DNA from: Brachionus plicatilis
Taxonomy: Eukaryota; Rotifera; Eurotatoria; Ploima; Brachionidae
DNA: 16,793 nucleotides
Assembly: GCA_010279815.1 (NCBI GenBank)
Contig: QEOQ01000303.1
Coordinates: 2,622,298-2,639,090 of the forward strand
Reading direction: 5' to 3'
Position numbers and translations under genes: made by a program. Under the pieces are notes generated by a model. That model was given only the letters and a program-made list of their open reading frames with translations. It was not told the origin of the DNA and searched no databases. The first letter of the stretch is position 1; the number at the start of each line of letters is the position of its first letter. Below are positions 15,111 to 16,793 of this stretch, piece after piece.

Positions 15111-16034
15111 ATGATGATTAATGAGATTAATCTCGATCTGAAATGGAAAAAGTACGACGAATTGATGAAAAAAATCGAAAAATATAAAAATGACCCAAAA
15201 TATTACATCGATGAAAGTTTTGATAGTTTAAAAAGAGAAGTTGATCTTCGTAGGGAAGAAATCAAATATATGATAAACAAAAAGATAGATGATTATTATA
15301 ATGGTTTATTGGAAAAGATTGATATTGAAAGAAATCTTGAATTAAAAGAACTCGAAGAAAGAATTCAACAAATAGAGAAATTAAATTTGGTTAAATTTGA
15401 TGCTAACAAAAATTTAGATATTAATTCTAAATTGGAATCCTTCAGAAAAAGTAAAATAGAAATTGAAAATGGTATCAGTTTTCTCCAAAATATTATAGAT
15501 GATTTTAAAGAGCCTAAATTTAAGCTAACAGATAGTTGTGATGAAATTGATACTAAAAAAATATTTGGTCAGCTCTATTTGAGAGAAAATACAAAAATTA
15601 TTTTAAATAATCAAGAAATTGATGACGATAGCCGTGCTGAGCCAACTATTCAATTTACAATCAATAATTTTTCTCTATTAAAAGACAGTAAGAATTTTAT
15701 ATTGTATTCAAAAAAATGTATTGTCCGAAATTTTGAATGGTATATTTCGATCAGACTAAATGAAGAAGATGGAGAAATGGGATTTTATTTGCGTTGTAAT
15801 TCAACAGCTAAATCAAATAAATTTCCTGTAAACGTTATAGCAGAGCTTTCACTTTTAAATAAATCTGATTCAAAGAAAGACTTAAGTTATAATTTTGAAC
15901 ACTTATTCACCAAAAATAATGGTTACGGACTTTATAAATTTTCAACCATTAACGAAATCATGAATCCAGCAAAAGGATATTATGATGCCAATGAAGACTT
16001 AATTAATTTAAAAGCAAAATTAAAGGCTGAATAG
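15111..16034 (+). CDS. MATH-domain protein lacking the N-terminal cysteine region (307 aa, 5'-truncated)
   Basis: Open from an internal ATG (MMINEINLDLK) that corresponds to residue 49 of the 2246 gene. The missing 48 residues are the Cys/His zinc-like region, replaced upstream by LINE ORF1 debris. Homology begins only at about 15103. The helical region (YDELMKKIEK, LRREEIKYM, LELKELEERIQ), the second helix (KLESFRKSKIEIENG) and the MATH domain at residues about 175-305 (INNFSLL, FEWYISIRL, GFYLRCNS, GYYDANEDLINLKA) are complete and without stops. 15363-15687 is nearly identical to the 6999 gene. After that block the MATH sequence is closer to the 2246 gene. Either a very recent truncation or a working short form; expression is unknown. 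Confidence 0.7.
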   Translation: MMINEINLDLKWKKYDELMKKIEKYKNDPKYYIDESFDSLKREVDLRREEIKYMINKKIDDYYNGLLEKIDIERNLELKELEERIQQIEKLNLVKFDANKNLDINSKLESFRKSKIEIENGISFLQNIIDDFKEPKFKLTDSCDEIDTKKIFGQLYLRENTKIILNNQEIDDDSRAEPTIQFTINNFSLLKDSKNFILYSKKCIVRNFEWYISIRLNEEDGEMGFYLRCNSTAKSNKFPVNVIAELSLLNKSDSKKDLSYNFEHLFTKNNGYGLYKFSTINEIMNPAKGYYDANEDLINLKAKLKAE

Positions 16035-16793
16035 CCCCTAAAAAAAAGGAAAAATAGAAAAAAATTAAAAAAAAACAATGTGTTTTGTAATCAAAAATGT
16101 AAATTTTTTTTTTTAATTGAAAAATTACTGTTTTATTTTATTTTTTTTAATAATAATAATTAAATATTCGATAATTTGTTAATTTCACGATCAAAATTTT
16201 CATTTTTTTTCAGTTTATATTCATATTAAAATTTATGTCTAATTTTTCTAAACTAAACTTAGCAAAAAAATATTTTAACTAATTTGTTTCAATTTATTTT
16301 TTATAATTTATTTTTATTATTATCTTTTGAAAAGCCCTTATTAAGCTTAAAAACAAAGCTTCTTTATATTTTATGATTATCGGAAAATAAGCGTACTTTT
16401 TCATATTTCAAAAATACATTAATACTTTGCAAAGAGCCGCATGCACTAAAAGATAAATTTAATTATATTTTTAAGGAATGTAAAACAGACCATCAATCCC
16501 AGGCTAAAATCGACTAATTATTAATTAATTCACTTTTATCTGATTATCTGATTGCATTGAAAATAAAAAATTCTTCACTTTTGCTGCATTAAAAATTAAA
16601 ATTTGAATTTTAAAAGGCAAATTGAAGTTTCAAATCAAATTTTAAGATCAAAACGATAAATTAAATTCTTAAACTTAATTAAAATGATTTTGATAATTTT
16701 TAAGAAATAAATACTAAACATTACTAGACATGTTATGTCTAATAAAATAATTATCAAATTATCATCAAAATGATTGATCTAATTTATTTAACA
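16035..16793. other. AT-rich terminal intergenic region
   Basis: The first bases after the stop (AAAAAAAGGAAAAATAGAAAA) resemble the 3' end of the 3728 stump. Beyond that no gene, RNA or transposon end was recognised on either strand. Confidence 0.45.

Overview
The window is very AT-rich eukaryotic DNA. It has intronless genes, non-LTR retrotransposon remains, and short DNA transposons of the hAT and Tc1/mariner types. The dominant gene family has a cysteine-rich N-terminus, a helical middle and a C-terminal MATH (TRAF-like) domain. Base composition, family type and transposon load fit a small invertebrate. A monogonont rotifer such as Brachionus is my best guess from general familiarity; nothing in the window proves it.

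The core is a local cluster of nine copies or pieces of this one family, on both strands. Two are full length and open (2246-3316 and 6999-8102, both +). A third is open but lacks its N-terminal cysteine region (15111-16034, +). The rest are relics: 170-938 (-), 3568-3728 (+, last exon-length piece only), 4510-5980 (-), 8272-8512 (+, C-terminal piece), 8953-11841 (+, N-terminal part split by two insertions) and 11819-12810 (-). The two minus-strand relics at 170-938 and 11819-12810 are duplicates of each other, including about 250-300 bp of 5' flank. A roughly 340-bp block is nearly identical between the 6999 and 15111 genes while the flanks differ, which looks like recent gene conversion.

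Mobile DNA has landed repeatedly inside the dead copies. A 5'-truncated, internally deleted Jockey/CR1-type LINE (9118-11591) has a 13-bp target-site duplication. A hAT-type MITE (4803-5746, 8-bp duplication) itself holds a mariner-like MITE (4874-5516, TA duplication). A small CCCCACTTTTT-rich foldback element lies at 11623-11784. Outside the relics are a second hAT MITE (13367-13660), a mariner-like foldback element with 51-bp perfect arms and a long pyrimidine/purine tract (13769-14080), a LINE ORF1 remnant (14460-15100) abutting the truncated 15111 gene, a LINE 3' tail (3466-3555) and a FLYWCH-like zinc-finger remnant (1687-1917).

Taken together this is a birth-and-death cluster: a rapidly duplicating family of probable TRAF/TRIM-like adaptor or ubiquitin-pathway proteins, reshuffled by conversion and inversion, with dead members serving as landing sites for transposons. 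No rRNA, tRNA or CRISPR array was seen. The molecular role of the family cannot be settled from sequence alone.
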